DNA from: Clostridia bacterium
GTDB lineage: Bacteria > Bacillota > Clostridia > Oscillospirales > Acutalibacteraceae
DNA: 64,000 bases
NCBI GenBank assembly: GCA_017434895.1
Contig: JAFSGB010000026.1
Span: forward strand, 1-64,000
Direction of reading: 5' to 3'
Positions 1 through 9,388 of this stretch are shown here, piece by piece. A program made the position numbers and the translations under genes. The stretch's first letter is position 1. Each line of letters begins with the position of its first letter. The notes beneath the pieces are model-generated. The model worked only from the letters and a program-made list of their open reading frames with translations. It did no database searches and had not been told where the DNA came from.

Positions 1-1400
1 AGTGAATTATTGAAAATAACACTTAAAATTCCGATAGGAACAATCAGCTTCATAGAAACAAGTAATTGGAAAACCATCATTCCTACACCAAAGTAAAAAT
101 TAACCCAAACCGCTGTACGCGTAGTCTTTTTGGAATAAAGACCGTAAAGGAAAGGCGCTAAGAAAGAGCCTGCTAAAGCGCCCCAAGAAACACCCATCAT
201 TTGGGCAATGAATACAAATTCTTTCCAAATTGAATCTTTTAAAATCGCAATTAAAGCTGATAAAATTATAAAGAATAAAATTAACCAACGCATTGTGGTA
301 ATTTTGCTTTTTTCGGTGGTTTCCTTTTTCCTTGCGGGCATAATTACATCCAAAGTTAGGGTTGATGCAGATGTGAGTACCAGCGACGAGAGGGTTGACA
401 TTGAGGCGGAAAGCACCAAAACAATTACAATTCCGATTATGTATGGTGATAAGTGTGAAAGTATTGTTGGAACAATGGAGTCAAAACCTTTTTGAGCTAC
501 GGACTCTGGTGTAACAAAAAGTCTGCCAAAACCACCAAGGAAATAGCAACCACCCGCAACAACAACCGCAAAAACGGTGGAAATTAATGTTCCTTTTTTA
601 ATTGCAGCTTCGTTAGAAATGGCATAGAACTTGCCCACCATTTGCGGAAGACCCCAAGTACCCAAGGAGGTTAACATTACAACAATAAAGAGAAAAAACG
701 GATTGGGACCTAGGAAAGAAGTAAACTCACTACCGCTTTTTTCTGCCAAAAGCTGAACGGAGGGTATCAAGCCGCCGTTGACATTAAGTGTTGCTAAAAC
801 AACTGTAACAATGCCAACAAGCATTATTATGCCTTGAATAAAATCGTTGATTGCAGTTGCCATATATCCGCCGAAAACCACATAAACTCCGGTAAGGACC
901 GCCATCACAACAATGCAAACCCAGTAAGGTACTTCAAATGCAATGTTAAATAGGCTTGAAAGCCCGTTATAGAGCGAAGCAGTATACGGAATTAGGAAAA
1001 CGAAAACAATGATAGAAGCGGCAATTTTAAGCCCCTTAGAGTTATATCTTTTTTGGAAAAAGTCAGGCATTGTTTTGGAATTAAGATGTTGGGTCATAAT
1101 ACGAGTTCTGCGACCTAAAATATTCCAAGCAAGCATTGAACCAATAAAGGCGTTGCCGAAACCAATCCATGTAGCGCTAACACCGAAATTCCAGCCAAAC
1201 TGACCGGCGTACCCCACAAATATTACTGCGGAAAAATATGAAGTGCCGTAGGCAAAAGCCGTAAGCCAAGGACCAACCGACCTACCGCCTAATACGAATC
1301 CATCAACATTGGTGGCATGCTTACGGCAGTAAAGACCCACAAAAACCATCAGAGCAAAAAAGCAAACAACTAAAATACCTGTGAAAATTTCTCCTGTCAT
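1..1400 (-). CDS. Sodium:solute symporter (SSS family), 3' end beyond window
   Basis: Translating the minus strand from the ATG at 1398-1400 gives an open frame that runs off the left edge, so the C-terminus is missing. The product is very hydrophobic with many membrane segments and resembles the PutP/PanF-type sodium/solute symporters, which bring carboxylates, amino acids or vitamins in with Na+. The N-terminal stretch FVLGGRSVGPWLTAFAYGT matches the conserved loop after the first helix of this family. An AGAAGG ribosome-binding site precedes the start, and the start lies 11 bp from the stop of the upstream acyl-CoA ligase gene, so the two are probably cotranscribed and the substrate may be a carboxylate. 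The exact substrate cannot be read from the sequence. Confidence 0.85.
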   Translation of the reverse strand, partial: MTGEIFTGILVVCFFALMVFVGLYCRKHATNVDGFVLGGRSVGPWLTAFAYGTSYFSAVIFVGYAGQFGWNFGVSATWIGFGNAFIGSMLAWNILGRRTRIMTQHLNSKTMPDFFQKRYNSKGLKIAASIIVFVFLIPYTASLYNGLSSLFNIAFEVPYWVCIVVMAVLTGVYVVFGGYMATAINDFIQGIIMLVGIVTVVLATLNVNGGLIPSVQLLAEKSGSEFTSFLGPNPFFLFIVVMLTSLGTWGLPQMVGKFYAISNEAAIKKGTLISTVFAVVVAGGCYFLGGFGRLFVTPESVAQKGFDSIVPTILSHLSPYIIGIVIVLVLSASMSTLSSLVLTSASTLTLDVIMPARKKETTEKSKITTMRWLILFFIILSALIAILKDSIWKEFVFIAQMMGVSWGALAGSFLAPFLYGLYSKKTTRTAVWVNFYFGVGMMVFQLLVSMKLIVPIGILSVIFNNS

Positions 1401-1411
1401 AATAAAACCTT

Positions 1412-3049
1412 CTAACTATTGATTTGAACTTCAACAAGACTTACCTTGCAATATTTTTCTCTAAGCGCCGGTTTTTCGATTTTACCGGTAGGATTTCTCG
1501 GAACCTTTTCAAAGAAAATTTTACGCGGACGCTTGTAGCGTGGTAATGTCTCACAGAATTTATTGATTTCTTCCTCTGTGGCTGTCATACCATCCTTAAT
1601 TTCAATAATTGCGGCTGTAATTTCGCCAAGACGGGCATCTGGCAAACCAATTACCGCTACATCTTTAATTTTGTTGTTGGAGCGTAGGAAATCCTCAATT
1701 TGAACGGGATAAATATTCTCGCCGCCCGAAATTACAACATCCTTTTTACGATCAACTAAATAGATGAACCCATCCTCATCCATTTTTGCCATATCGCCCG
1801 TATAAAGCCAACCGTTTTTAAGCACCTCGGCGGTAGCATCCTCGTTCTTGTAGTAGCAAGTCATAACGCCCGCGCCCTTAACGATAAGCTCACCAACCTC
1901 ACCTTGGGCAACACTGTTACCGTTTTCGTCAACAATGTCAACTTGCCACTGAAATCCTGCCTTACCGATAGCGCCAACCTTGTGAATATTTTCAATACCT
2001 AAGTGAACACAGCCTGGTCCAATAGATTCAGAAAGACCGTAATTAGTGTCATACTGGTGCTTTGGGAAAATCTCTTTCCAACGCTTGATAAGACTTGGAG
2101 GTACGGGCTGAGCGCCGATGTGCATTAGTCTCCAACCGTCAAGCAAATAATCGCTAAGCGTTAGCTTGCCCGATTCAATAGCGTCCAACAAATCCTGCGC
2201 CCACGGAACCAGCAACCAAACAATTGTGCACTTCTCCTCGCTTACAGCACGCAAAATCCACTCAGGCTTAACACCTCTAAGCAGAACCGCCTTACCACCT
2301 GATAATAGCGAGCCAAACCAGTGCATTTTAGCGCCTGTATGATATAACGGCGGAATACAAAGGAAAACATCTTCCTTGGTCTGACCATGATGATTTTGCT
2401 CGGTTTTACATGCGCATACAAGGGACTCGTGATTATGTAAAATTGCTTTTGGAAATCCGGTTGTACCCGAAGAAAAATAAATTGCCGCATCATCAGTTTC
2501 ATTCAGAGCAATCGGCGGCGGATTAGAGGAACAAAATTCGCAAAGCGCCATACAATCCTCGGTATAATCGGGGCCGTTCTTACCAACATAGAAAAACATC
2601 TTAACTTGATTTAAGCCGTCGCTAATTGGCTCCATTCGTGAAACAAATTCGGGACCGAAAACCAGTAGCTCAACATCAGCAAGCTCCAAGCAATACTTAA
2701 TTTCGTCACTGGAATAGCGGAAATTCATAGGCACTGCAATACAGCCCGCCTTTAAAATGCCAAAATAAATCGGCAACCACTCAAGGCAGTTCATTAAAAG
2801 AATACCAATCTTGCTTCCCTTTTTAAGTCCTCGACTAAGCAATAAATTTGCAAAGCGGTTTGCCTTGCGGTCAAAATCCTTCCATCTGATTTCCCTACGG
2901 TAAGGGGCATCGGGTGTGGAGCTTTCAATAAGATTGAATTCTCGCCAAGTAACTGCTTTATCCATCTCCTCCGAGGGGTTAATTTCAACCAAAGCAGTAT
3001 CCGTACCGTAAAGGCGTGCGTTTTTTTCTAAAAAATCAGTAATTATCAT
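1412..3049 (-). CDS. AMP-binding acyl-CoA ligase
   Basis: This 545-residue protein is a class I adenylate-forming enzyme that would activate a carboxylic acid with ATP and transfer it to CoA. The phosphate-binding P-loop SSGTTGFPK is at residues 193-201. Further motifs are YGLSES, YTGD, the hinge DRKKDVVISGGENIYP, and the C-terminal PTGKIEK carrying the catalytic lysine. The length is normal for medium- or long-chain acyl-CoA ligases, but the chain length or aryl preference is not determinable here. It has its own promoter at 3081-3109 and is followed directly by a solute symporter, suggesting uptake and activation of the same acid. It is only distantly similar to the two HTH-cupin ligases at the other end of the window. 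Confidence 0.88.
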   Translation of the reverse strand: MIITDFLEKNARLYGTDTALVEINPSEEMDKAVTWREFNLIESSTPDAPYRREIRWKDFDRKANRFANLLLSRGLKKGSKIGILLMNCLEWLPIYFGILKAGCIAVPMNFRYSSDEIKYCLELADVELLVFGPEFVSRMEPISDGLNQVKMFFYVGKNGPDYTEDCMALCEFCSSNPPPIALNETDDAAIYFSSGTTGFPKAILHNHESLVCACKTEQNHHGQTKEDVFLCIPPLYHTGAKMHWFGSLLSGGKAVLLRGVKPEWILRAVSEEKCTIVWLLVPWAQDLLDAIESGKLTLSDYLLDGWRLMHIGAQPVPPSLIKRWKEIFPKHQYDTNYGLSESIGPGCVHLGIENIHKVGAIGKAGFQWQVDIVDENGNSVAQGEVGELIVKGAGVMTCYYKNEDATAEVLKNGWLYTGDMAKMDEDGFIYLVDRKKDVVISGGENIYPVQIEDFLRSNNKIKDVAVIGLPDARLGEITAAIIEIKDGMTATEEEINKFCETLPRYKRPRKIFFEKVPRNPTGKIEKPALREKYCKVSLVEVQINS

Positions 3050-3080
3050 AATTTTACCTCTATTTTCTCAATACTTTAAT

Positions 3081-3109
3081 AGTTTAACACTTTTAAGCGT
3101 TAAAGTCAA
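3081..3109 (-). promoter_or_regulatory. Sigma-A promoter for the acyl-CoA ligase/symporter pair
   Basis: On the minus strand TTGACT (3104-3109) and TAAACT (3081-3086) are separated by exactly 17 bp. It sits about 35 bp upstream of the ligase start. Confidence 0.7.
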
Positions 3110-3130
3110 GAAGTATTTTGTATTTTTATA

Positions 3131-3167
3131 AAAAAACTGCTTCACAAAACCAAGTGAAGCAGTTTTT
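3131..3167 (-). terminator. Intrinsic terminator after the glycoside hydrolase gene
   Basis: A perfect inverted repeat with arms ACTGCTTCAC and GTGAAGCAGT is followed on the minus strand by a T run. It lies just past the stop of the gene ending at 3180. Confidence 0.85.
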
Positions 3168-3179
3168 AAAAATATGTAA

Positions 3180-5681
3180 TTATTTAATGCCGTACACATA
3201 TATCGGCGAGCCGGTGATTTCTAAGGTCACCTTGCCGTTTTCAGGAATGTAAGTTTTTGAATTGCCCATTATATCAACAACCGTTACTTTATCGCCTGCA
3301 GCATCAAAGCTTCTGAATTCACTTTTAAGCCATCTGCTTTCCCAAGCGGGCATCGGTATACGCTCTAAACCATTTACTCTGCCATAGGCGCTTGTATTTG
3401 GCTGAACATAAATATTTGACCATAGAACTGCAAACTCTGTGTTATCCTTTTTCGTAACAGTGAAAGCACGAAGTGTTCCCTCCTCGTCTTCCTCATATTT
3501 TTCAAAGAAGGAAACCTTATCAACACCGTCAAAACGGCGGGTCAAATCGGAAAGTGCCGCTGCCCAAGGCTTTGGCATATATCTGCCGAAAAGGTCTGAA
3601 TGATAACACGCACCAAAATAATTTTCGTTCCATGTACCGGTACCTACAAGGAAGCTTGTGCGGTCAAACAGGCAGAAATAGTTGATTAATTCTGCACCGG
3701 CTTCAAGGAAAAATAATGCTATTCTTACATTAAAATCCGCAACCGTGCGGTTATCTATTTCACATTTGTTGTGAACATTTGAGGGATAACCGGTCTCACC
3801 AATTATAAAACGTTTTTTTCCGTAACGGCGGGTAATTCGCTTCCATCTGTCAACCGCATACTCATTTGAGAACAAGCTTGCAAACATGCTGGACATTTGG
3901 TTGGAAAAACATTTATCAGGTCCTGTGGGACTGGAATAAGAATGAATATCAATGATTTCTGATTTATCCCATAAACCGCTCTCATAAAAAGCCTCAAGCC
4001 ATTCTATCGAGCCATGGCAATTACTTTCCCAAACTATGCTATCAAGCTTCTCAGGAAAGTATTTTGAAATGCAATCATAAGCCGGCTTGAAATTGTTAGG
4101 ATAAAATACATTATTTATGTACTTTACGGATTTACCGTAATTTGCTTTGCAGTATTTATCCGCTTCATTTGCAAGGAATATTATTTCGGTGCGGTCCTTC
4201 CAATCATTTACAACCTTTTTAACGGTTGCGGTAAACTCCTCTATCAGTTCGGGGTCGTTGTTTAGAGGAATACCGATATGCTGCCTTGTGACACCTTTCT
4301 CCTTTAACAAATCTGAAAGTGTGAAATTATCGAACTGTTTGTCAATTCTGACAGACGAAAGACCCATTCTGCCGACAAGCTCAGCAACGGGCAAATATAC
4401 TTTTTCATTGCTGTCGGTATAGGGTGCATCAATACCAAAAGGATTTGTGCCTCTATAAGCGAATTTGTAATCCTCTGTCATAGAGAAAGGAAAACACTCC
4501 CTATGCTCACCGACATCGGTCGAAACATACAAATTTAAGAAATACATACCGTATTTTTTAAGTTTAAGCTTGATATTTCGATTTGCTTCGCCATTTACCG
4601 CAAGCTTATTATTATAAAATACACCTTCCTCTACAATCTCACCGTCGTAATCAATGATATTATATCTCGCATTAAACAAAATATCACGCTTATCAATATT
4701 TGCGACATTAATGTTAAGGTGCAAATCTTTTCCAAGGAAAATAGTAGAGTGACAATTATCCTGTACTGCCTCTACTCCGGCAGCAAAATCCAAATTCTTA
4801 CTCTTGAATAAAGAATGATATGTTGCCTTATTATCATTTTTAAGGAATACAAGACTCATATTATACTTGTAATCAAACTTTTGGAAATTTTCATTAATTT
4901 CTATTGGAAGGTTGGTAGAGGAAATACGATTAATCTTAATTTTTTTAGAGCTGTTAACATCGCGAATATATGTATACAGAGCATAATCGCCGTATTCGTC
5001 AGAAAAAACAACCGCGTCGGTCTCTTTATGGACAAAATCATTGTCATTGGGATAATCCCAATAATACGAAACTCGTTTTTTACTCGCAGAAAAAGTATTT
5101 ATTCGTTTTCTCTCAAAGTTGCATTTTGTATTGGTAACTGCCTTGAAACGTGTTTCGCTGAATAGCATTTTTCTATCTATTCCGTCACAATAAATATATG
5201 CTTCAATATCAATTTTTTTATCCTTGAATATGTAAGTATTAGATAATTCCTTTAAATACTCAAAATCACCTTCGGCAGTATAATAAACCTTTACGGCCTT
5301 GAAACCATCAACTGTAATTTCGTCGAATTTAAAAAGTTTTATATTACGTATGAATTTTTCACCGTTGTTTGCAATTACTCCGAAACTACCTGCACCTGCA
5401 AATGTTGGAATTAACCTTCCGTCATCGGTTTTAATTGCAATTATCTCACTGCAGTCAGATTTAATTCCGTAAAAATATTCGTCATTTGAATAGTAATAAT
5501 CGTATTCTCTTTCCGAAAAATCGATCTTTTCAAAATCAGAAGTACCCGTAACAGTTGCTGCAAGGTCACCGAATTTTCCAGGGAATGCTCCTAAATTTTC
5601 AACGTCCGTAATATTATTAAACTCACCAATGGATACATTTTTATCTATATCCATTTTCCATAGTCTTACATCGGTTTTCAT
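3180..5681 (-). CDS. Putative clan GH-A-like glycoside hydrolase
   Basis: This protein of about 833 residues has a beta-rich N-terminal half (roughly 1-420) and a TIM-barrel-like C-terminal half. In the barrel, FLANE (Asn505-Glu506) looks like the clan GH-A acid/base after strand 4, and IIGETG (Glu629) looks like the nucleophile strand, so a retaining glycosidase is the best guess. No signal peptide is seen, so it should act inside the cell on an imported sugar or glycoside. The open frame extends to 5738, but upstream starts would overlap the FAD oxidoreductase gene. An AAGGAT site at 5691-5696 favours ATG 5681 (or 5687). It follows the FAD oxidoreductase by about 14 bp and is probably cotranscribed. 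The family and substrate are not recognised with certainty. Confidence 0.6.
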   Translation of the reverse strand: MKTDVRLWKMDIDKNVSIGEFNNITDVENLGAFPGKFGDLAATVTGTSDFEKIDFSEREYDYYYSNDEYFYGIKSDCSEIIAIKTDDGRLIPTFAGAGSFGVIANNGEKFIRNIKLFKFDEITVDGFKAVKVYYTAEGDFEYLKELSNTYIFKDKKIDIEAYIYCDGIDRKMLFSETRFKAVTNTKCNFERKRINTFSASKKRVSYYWDYPNDNDFVHKETDAVVFSDEYGDYALYTYIRDVNSSKKIKINRISSTNLPIEINENFQKFDYKYNMSLVFLKNDNKATYHSLFKSKNLDFAAGVEAVQDNCHSTIFLGKDLHLNINVANIDKRDILFNARYNIIDYDGEIVEEGVFYNNKLAVNGEANRNIKLKLKKYGMYFLNLYVSTDVGEHRECFPFSMTEDYKFAYRGTNPFGIDAPYTDSNEKVYLPVAELVGRMGLSSVRIDKQFDNFTLSDLLKEKGVTRQHIGIPLNNDPELIEEFTATVKKVVNDWKDRTEIIFLANEADKYCKANYGKSVKYINNVFYPNNFKPAYDCISKYFPEKLDSIVWESNCHGSIEWLEAFYESGLWDKSEIIDIHSYSSPTGPDKCFSNQMSSMFASLFSNEYAVDRWKRITRRYGKKRFIIGETGYPSNVHNKCEIDNRTVADFNVRIALFFLEAGAELINYFCLFDRTSFLVGTGTWNENYFGACYHSDLFGRYMPKPWAAALSDLTRRFDGVDKVSFFEKYEEDEEGTLRAFTVTKKDNTEFAVLWSNIYVQPNTSAYGRVNGLERIPMPAWESRWLKSEFRSFDAAGDKVTVVDIMGNSKTYIPENGKVTLEITGSPIYVYGIK

Positions 5682-5694
5682 AAACATCACATCC

Positions 5695-6966
5695 TTAAAA
5701 GAATACATTATTTTCTTTGAGTATGCCTTGAAGCTCACCTATATCAACATTTTTAGCCTCAATTTTATTTTTTGAAACAAGCGCTGCAGCAACACCGGCA
5801 GCCTCACCGGTTGTACAACAAATAGGCATTATACGAATCGAAGCCTGTGCTTCATGTGTGCAGGAGATACATCTGCCAGCTATAAGTAAATTTTCAACAT
5901 CCTTTGCAACAAGACTGCCGTAAGGAATAGTATAATAAACACCTGCAGGGAAATAATGGTGATGCGTTCCGGTACCTTCTGGATTGTGAATATCAATATC
6001 ATAGTTGCCTGCTGCAATAGCATCGTCAAATTTCTTCAATGAAAGCAAATCATCAACAGTCAGTACATATTCACCGACAATTTTTCTGCTTTCACGAACA
6101 CCGATTGAAGGCGCACTATAAGCCAACTGAGCATTTTTAAATGAAGCAAAATTGTTTTTTAAAAAGGTGAAAAGCTCAAGCATTTGTTCACGAGCCTCAA
6201 TTTCAGCTTTACTTAAATCAAAGGGATCGATAGGATTCATTTTAACAATACGGGTCGAGTTAAAATGAAGAACATTATCTATCATCGATTTAAATACTAA
6301 AACATTTTCCCTCGGATTTTTAATTTTTCCCTCTTCTTTGTATTGTTTGTAAAGCTTAAGTATTTCCTGCTTTTCTGCAGTAAAATCTTCATAGCTTACA
6401 TTAGAAACTCTAAAGCAAAGGGTCATTGGCTGGCAAAGATTGTCCTTCAGACGTCCAAGCTGAAATTCACATCCTGCAAAAGCAGCAAGATTTCCGTCAC
6501 CGGTCGAATCAACAAAGCTGTCCGCTTCAAATACCATTTTGCCTGAAACGGTTATCACTTCAACCGCAGTAATACGTTTATCCTGCTTTATTACATCACA
6601 TACAGTCGTGTGGAATAAAACATCAACCTCATATTTTTTCATAAAACGGTCAAGAACAATTTTTAAATGCTCTGCATCAAAATTCGCAAAATCTTTTATA
6701 ACATTTAATTTCTCTATTTTTGCGAGTTCTTGGTTAATTTCTTCAAAAATACCGCGTGACAAAAATTTGCGTTCTACTGTACCGTCTTCCTTTAAAACAT
6801 TAGTATAGTAAGGCATATATGGCATAACTAATGCGTTATTTGCAGCACCACCCAATGCACCGGACTGTTCAATTAACAGAACATTTTGTTTTTGCTTTGC
6901 TGCGGCTAAGGCAGCCCCTACACCTGCAAAACCTCCACCTACAACAATTACGTCATATTTTTTCAT
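5695..6966 (-). CDS. FAD-dependent oxidoreductase
   Basis: The 423-residue product begins with a dinucleotide-binding Rossmann motif, VVGGGFAGVGAALAAA (about residues 8-23), followed by an acidic strand end, LLIEQ, and GALGGAANN. The segment DSTGDGNLAAFAGC and the late motif LLIAGRCIS are typical of the FAD_oxidored family, whose members are often found beside carbohydrate-degradation genes in Clostridia and Bacteroidetes. The reaction is unknown. A role in oxidising or reducing a sugar or glycoside before hydrolysis by the downstream hydrolase is inference. The start has a GGGAGG ribosome-binding site. A divergent AraC-type regulator probably controls this gene. Confidence 0.85.
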   Translation of the reverse strand: MKKYDVIVVGGGFAGVGAALAAAKQKQNVLLIEQSGALGGAANNALVMPYMPYYTNVLKEDGTVERKFLSRGIFEEINQELAKIEKLNVIKDFANFDAEHLKIVLDRFMKKYEVDVLFHTTVCDVIKQDKRITAVEVITVSGKMVFEADSFVDSTGDGNLAAFAGCEFQLGRLKDNLCQPMTLCFRVSNVSYEDFTAEKQEILKLYKQYKEEGKIKNPRENVLVFKSMIDNVLHFNSTRIVKMNPIDPFDLSKAEIEAREQMLELFTFLKNNFASFKNAQLAYSAPSIGVRESRKIVGEYVLTVDDLLSLKKFDDAIAAGNYDIDIHNPEGTGTHHHYFPAGVYYTIPYGSLVAKDVENLLIAGRCISCTHEAQASIRIMPICCTTGEAAGVAAALVSKNKIEAKNVDIGELQGILKENNVFF

Positions 6967-7011
6967 TAATATGCCTCCCGTTTTTTATAATAATAACATC
7001 AAATTTATTGT

Positions 7012-7080
7012 TTCAAAAGTTAGATGTTACCATAATTCTATGATAATTTATCACAATCACAAATTCTTTAACTTTTGAAA
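7012..7080. promoter_or_regulatory. Divergent control region with 12-bp inverted repeat and leftward promoter
   Basis: TTTCAAAAGTTA at 7012-7023 recurs as its exact reverse complement at 7069-7080. The leftward promoter for the FAD oxidoreductase reads TTGTGA (7057-7062), 16 bp, TAGAAT (7035-7040). A further palindrome, TGATAATTTATCA (7041-7053), lies in its spacer. The 7069-7080 arm sits just upstream of the leftward -35 and also just upstream of the rightward -35 at 7088. These are candidate operators for the adjacent AraC-type regulator; binding is inferred. Confidence 0.5.
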
Positions 7081-7087
7081 TATATAC

Positions 7088-7116
7088 TTGAACAAAAGAT
7101 ATTAATATGCTAAAAT
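7088..7116 (+). promoter_or_regulatory. Promoter of the AraC-type regulator
   Basis: TTGAAC (7088-7093) and TAAAAT (7111-7116) are separated by 17 bp. The start codon at 7156 lies about 33 bp beyond the expected transcription start. Confidence 0.65.
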
Positions 7117-7155
7117 TACAGTAAAAGATGAGTAATTTGTTGAGGTGATTGATTT

Positions 7156-7977
7156 ATGGATAATTATCTATACAACCTTATATACTTTATCAAAAAAAAC
7201 ACAAAGTTACATATTTCTGTGATTTTTTTCGGCGGATATGGAAATGAAAGAACCATGCTTCCTCAGGAAAACCTCTTTCATTCTCAGCCGATATGTAAGC
7301 ATTTAAAAGCTACCATAGGAAATAAAAGATGTTTTAAATGCAAGAATTTAGCCTTGAACAAAGCAATAAAAACAAAAAAACCATTTAGCGGTATTTGTAT
7401 AAACGGAATATATGAATACTGTCATCCGATAATAAATAATGATACGGTAATCGGCATTATCTTTATCGGTAATATGTATCCGCCAGAGCATCTAAAAAAA
7501 CGTTTCAAAATTGCTTCATATTCACCCGATCTTTTAGACACTCTTGAAACATCTTTTTCCGACGACGAGTTAACACGATTAGGAACGCTTTTAGAGCAAT
7601 ATATTAAATATCTAATTGAAAATTATCCAACCAGTGACAATTTCAACCCTTTTATTCAAAATATTAAAAGTGTAATTGAGGAAAATCTGACCTATAACTT
7701 TTCAATTTTGGATATTTCAAAATCTATTGGCTACAATGAGAAATATCTTGGTCGGCTTTTCAAAAAGAAAACCGATTTTACAATTAAGGAATACATAAAT
7801 CACCGCCGACTTGAAAAAGCAGAAAAAATGCTTATAAATACTGATTATTCGGTTATTGAAATTGCAACCAAAATCGGATATAACAATGTTACATATTTTA
7901 ATAGAATTTTCAAAAAAAAGTATGCTGTTTCGCCGTCAGAATACCGAAAAACTTCAAAAAAACAGCAAAAATATTAA
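7156..7977 (+). CDS. AraC family transcriptional regulator with PocR-like sensor domain
   Basis: This 273-residue protein has an N-terminal sensory domain (about 1-155) with the Cys/His pattern of PocR ligand-binding domains: CKHLKATIGNKRCFKCKN and, later, GICINGIYEYCHPI. The C-terminal 100 residues carry two helix-turn-helix motifs of the AraC family (FSILDISKSIGYNEKYLGRL and YSVIEIATKIGYNN), followed by the family signature FNRIFKKKYAVSPSEYR. It is transcribed divergently from the FAD oxidoreductase/glycoside hydrolase pair and probably activates it in response to a small molecule, perhaps a sugar or diol. A GAGGTGATT ribosome-binding site supports the start. Confidence 0.88.
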   Translation: MDNYLYNLIYFIKKNTKLHISVIFFGGYGNERTMLPQENLFHSQPICKHLKATIGNKRCFKCKNLALNKAIKTKKPFSGICINGIYEYCHPIINNDTVIGIIFIGNMYPPEHLKKRFKIASYSPDLLDTLETSFSDDELTRLGTLLEQYIKYLIENYPTSDNFNPFIQNIKSVIEENLTYNFSILDISKSIGYNEKYLGRLFKKKTDFTIKEYINHRRLEKAEKMLINTDYSVIEIATKIGYNNVTYFNRIFKKKYAVSPSEYRKTSKKQQKY

Positions 7978-7985
7978 AATAATAC

Positions 7986-8014
7986 TTGATTTTATATTTA
8001 AGTTGTGTTATTAT
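7986..8014 (+). promoter_or_regulatory. Promoter of the tRNA-Arg gene
   Basis: TTGATT (7986-7991), a 17-bp spacer and TATTAT (8009-8014) lie about 30 bp upstream of the tRNA. Confidence 0.7.
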
Positions 8015-8044
8015 ATCTTGGCGGTCAAAAAACGGACCCCCTTT

Positions 8045-8121
8045 GCGCTGATAGCTCAGCTGGATAGAGCGTCTGGCTACGGACCAGAAGGTCGGGAGTT
8101 CGAATCTTCTTCAGCGCGCCA
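8045..8121 (+). tRNA. tRNA-Arg (anticodon ACG)
   Basis: The 5' GCGCTGA pairs with TCAGCGC at 8111-8117. The D-arm, a 5-bp anticodon stem (TCTGG/CCAGA) and the T-arm (GGTTCGAATC-like) are all present. The loop CTACGGA places anticodon ACG at 8079-8081, whose first base would be edited to inosine to read CGU/CGC/CGA. The discriminator is G, and CCA is encoded at 8119-8121. Confidence 0.95.
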
Positions 8122-8160
8122 AAAACACAGTTCAACCTTTATGGTTGGGCTGTGTTTTTA
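8122..8160 (+). terminator. Terminator of the tRNA-Arg gene
   Basis: AACACAG and CTGTGTT, with an inner CAACC/GGTTG stem, form a hairpin immediately after CCA and end in a T run. Confidence 0.85.
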
Positions 8161-8215
8161 ATTTTCATAAATTGCCGAAAAAGATGAGAACTCCCGTATG
8201 ATGCTCCTCAAAGTG

Positions 8216-9274
8216 CTATTTTAATAATTCTTCACTAAACGCTTTTTGAAACTCAAGCAAAGCGTCAAAATCCATCGCCTTAGCGTAATACTTTTCCAAT
8301 TCGTCGTGGACAGTCTTTGCCTCCCCCAGAGTTTCAACAGCAGAGTTCAAAAGTTTCTTAGCGGTTTTTGAGTTATATCTTATTTTCCTTGCCTTTAATA
8401 ATTCTTTATCAATAAATCTTGTGGAATGTATCCTTCTGATATCTGCTTTTACATTAAAGTATTCATTTTCACGAACAAAAGCAAGTTCCAATTCAGGTAT
8501 AACAATATGGTCAATCAATTCGGGCAATAAAGCATTCTTAAATGTAATAATTTTATATTCGTTTTCTAATGCCTTATCTTTGATTTTTTTAAAAATTATG
8601 CTACTAATACATCCATAATTGTCATTAATAATAATCGGCGTATCACAATAGCTAAAAATTGTTTCCTCGAAGCTTACTATTCCCTTTGGTGTAACCCCCG
8701 TTAAGAAACGGATTTTTTCTTCGGCACCGCTCCCCTTACCTTTTAAATATCTGCCACATAACCTCTCAGCAAAGCAGTTCACCTTTGCCTTATCGACTGC
8801 CCTCATAACAGTATTGCAGTTGTCCTTTAATAAATGCCTTGCTGCAAAAAGATATTTTGACGCCGTTTTATGCAGTGCCTTATTTTTATCGGTAATTTTA
8901 ATTATATTGCAGTCGGTTAATTTAGTTTTGTCCCAAAACTGACCGAAGTTGAGTATCTCGTCAACAACCGCAGGATATATCGGGTCAACAGTATGAGGAG
9001 AAGTTCCGTCTATAATAACCGTCTTAATTTGCGGAAAAATCACCGCATCTAGAGAGTCAGGGTCACTGCTGCATGGACAAAGGTGTCCTTCTATTCCCTT
9101 TTCCTCAGCCACCAAGGCTACCTTTTTCATAAACGTAGATTTGCCCGTTCCGGGTCCACCCTTGATTATATATGCACGCCAGCCGTCGTACGGATCATAA
9201 GCAGTATTAAAATATGACACAAATCCCTCGCAGGAATTAGCGGCTAAAAAGTATTTTTTCTTAATATTATCCAT
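8216..9274 (-). CDS. P-loop ATPase of unknown function (PRK06851-like)
   Basis: This 352-residue soluble protein has a clear Walker A motif, GGPGTGKSTFM (about residues 38-48). Two halves seem to carry nucleotide-binding features: a later strand, TPIIINDNYG, resembles a second sensor or Walker B region. It resembles a conserved Firmicutes family of uncharacterised ATPases known as PRK06851. Pathway and partner are unknown. It is a single gene between tRNA-Arg and rnpB, transcribed leftward, with an AAAAAGGTGAT ribosome-binding site just before the ATG. Confidence 0.75.
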   Translation of the reverse strand: MDNIKKKYFLAANSCEGFVSYFNTAYDPYDGWRAYIIKGGPGTGKSTFMKKVALVAEEKGIEGHLCPCSSDPDSLDAVIFPQIKTVIIDGTSPHTVDPIYPAVVDEILNFGQFWDKTKLTDCNIIKITDKNKALHKTASKYLFAARHLLKDNCNTVMRAVDKAKVNCFAERLCGRYLKGKGSGAEEKIRFLTGVTPKGIVSFEETIFSYCDTPIIINDNYGCISSIIFKKIKDKALENEYKIITFKNALLPELIDHIVIPELELAFVRENEYFNVKADIRRIHSTRFIDKELLKARKIRYNSKTAKKLLNSAVETLGEAKTVHDELEKYYAKAMDFDALLEFQKAFSEELLK

Positions 9275-9388
9275 AAAATCACCTTTTTTGAGTTATTCAA
9301 TACAGTTTATTCTCAAATCCCCCTTTTGACACAAATCGGTTTTTTTACGATTTAAAAACGATTTCGTAAATAAATTAAATATTATTTT

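Noticed and set aside
8161..8215. Small gene between tRNA-Arg and the P-loop ATPase
   Set aside because: No start with a ribosome-binding site and no open frame of useful length.
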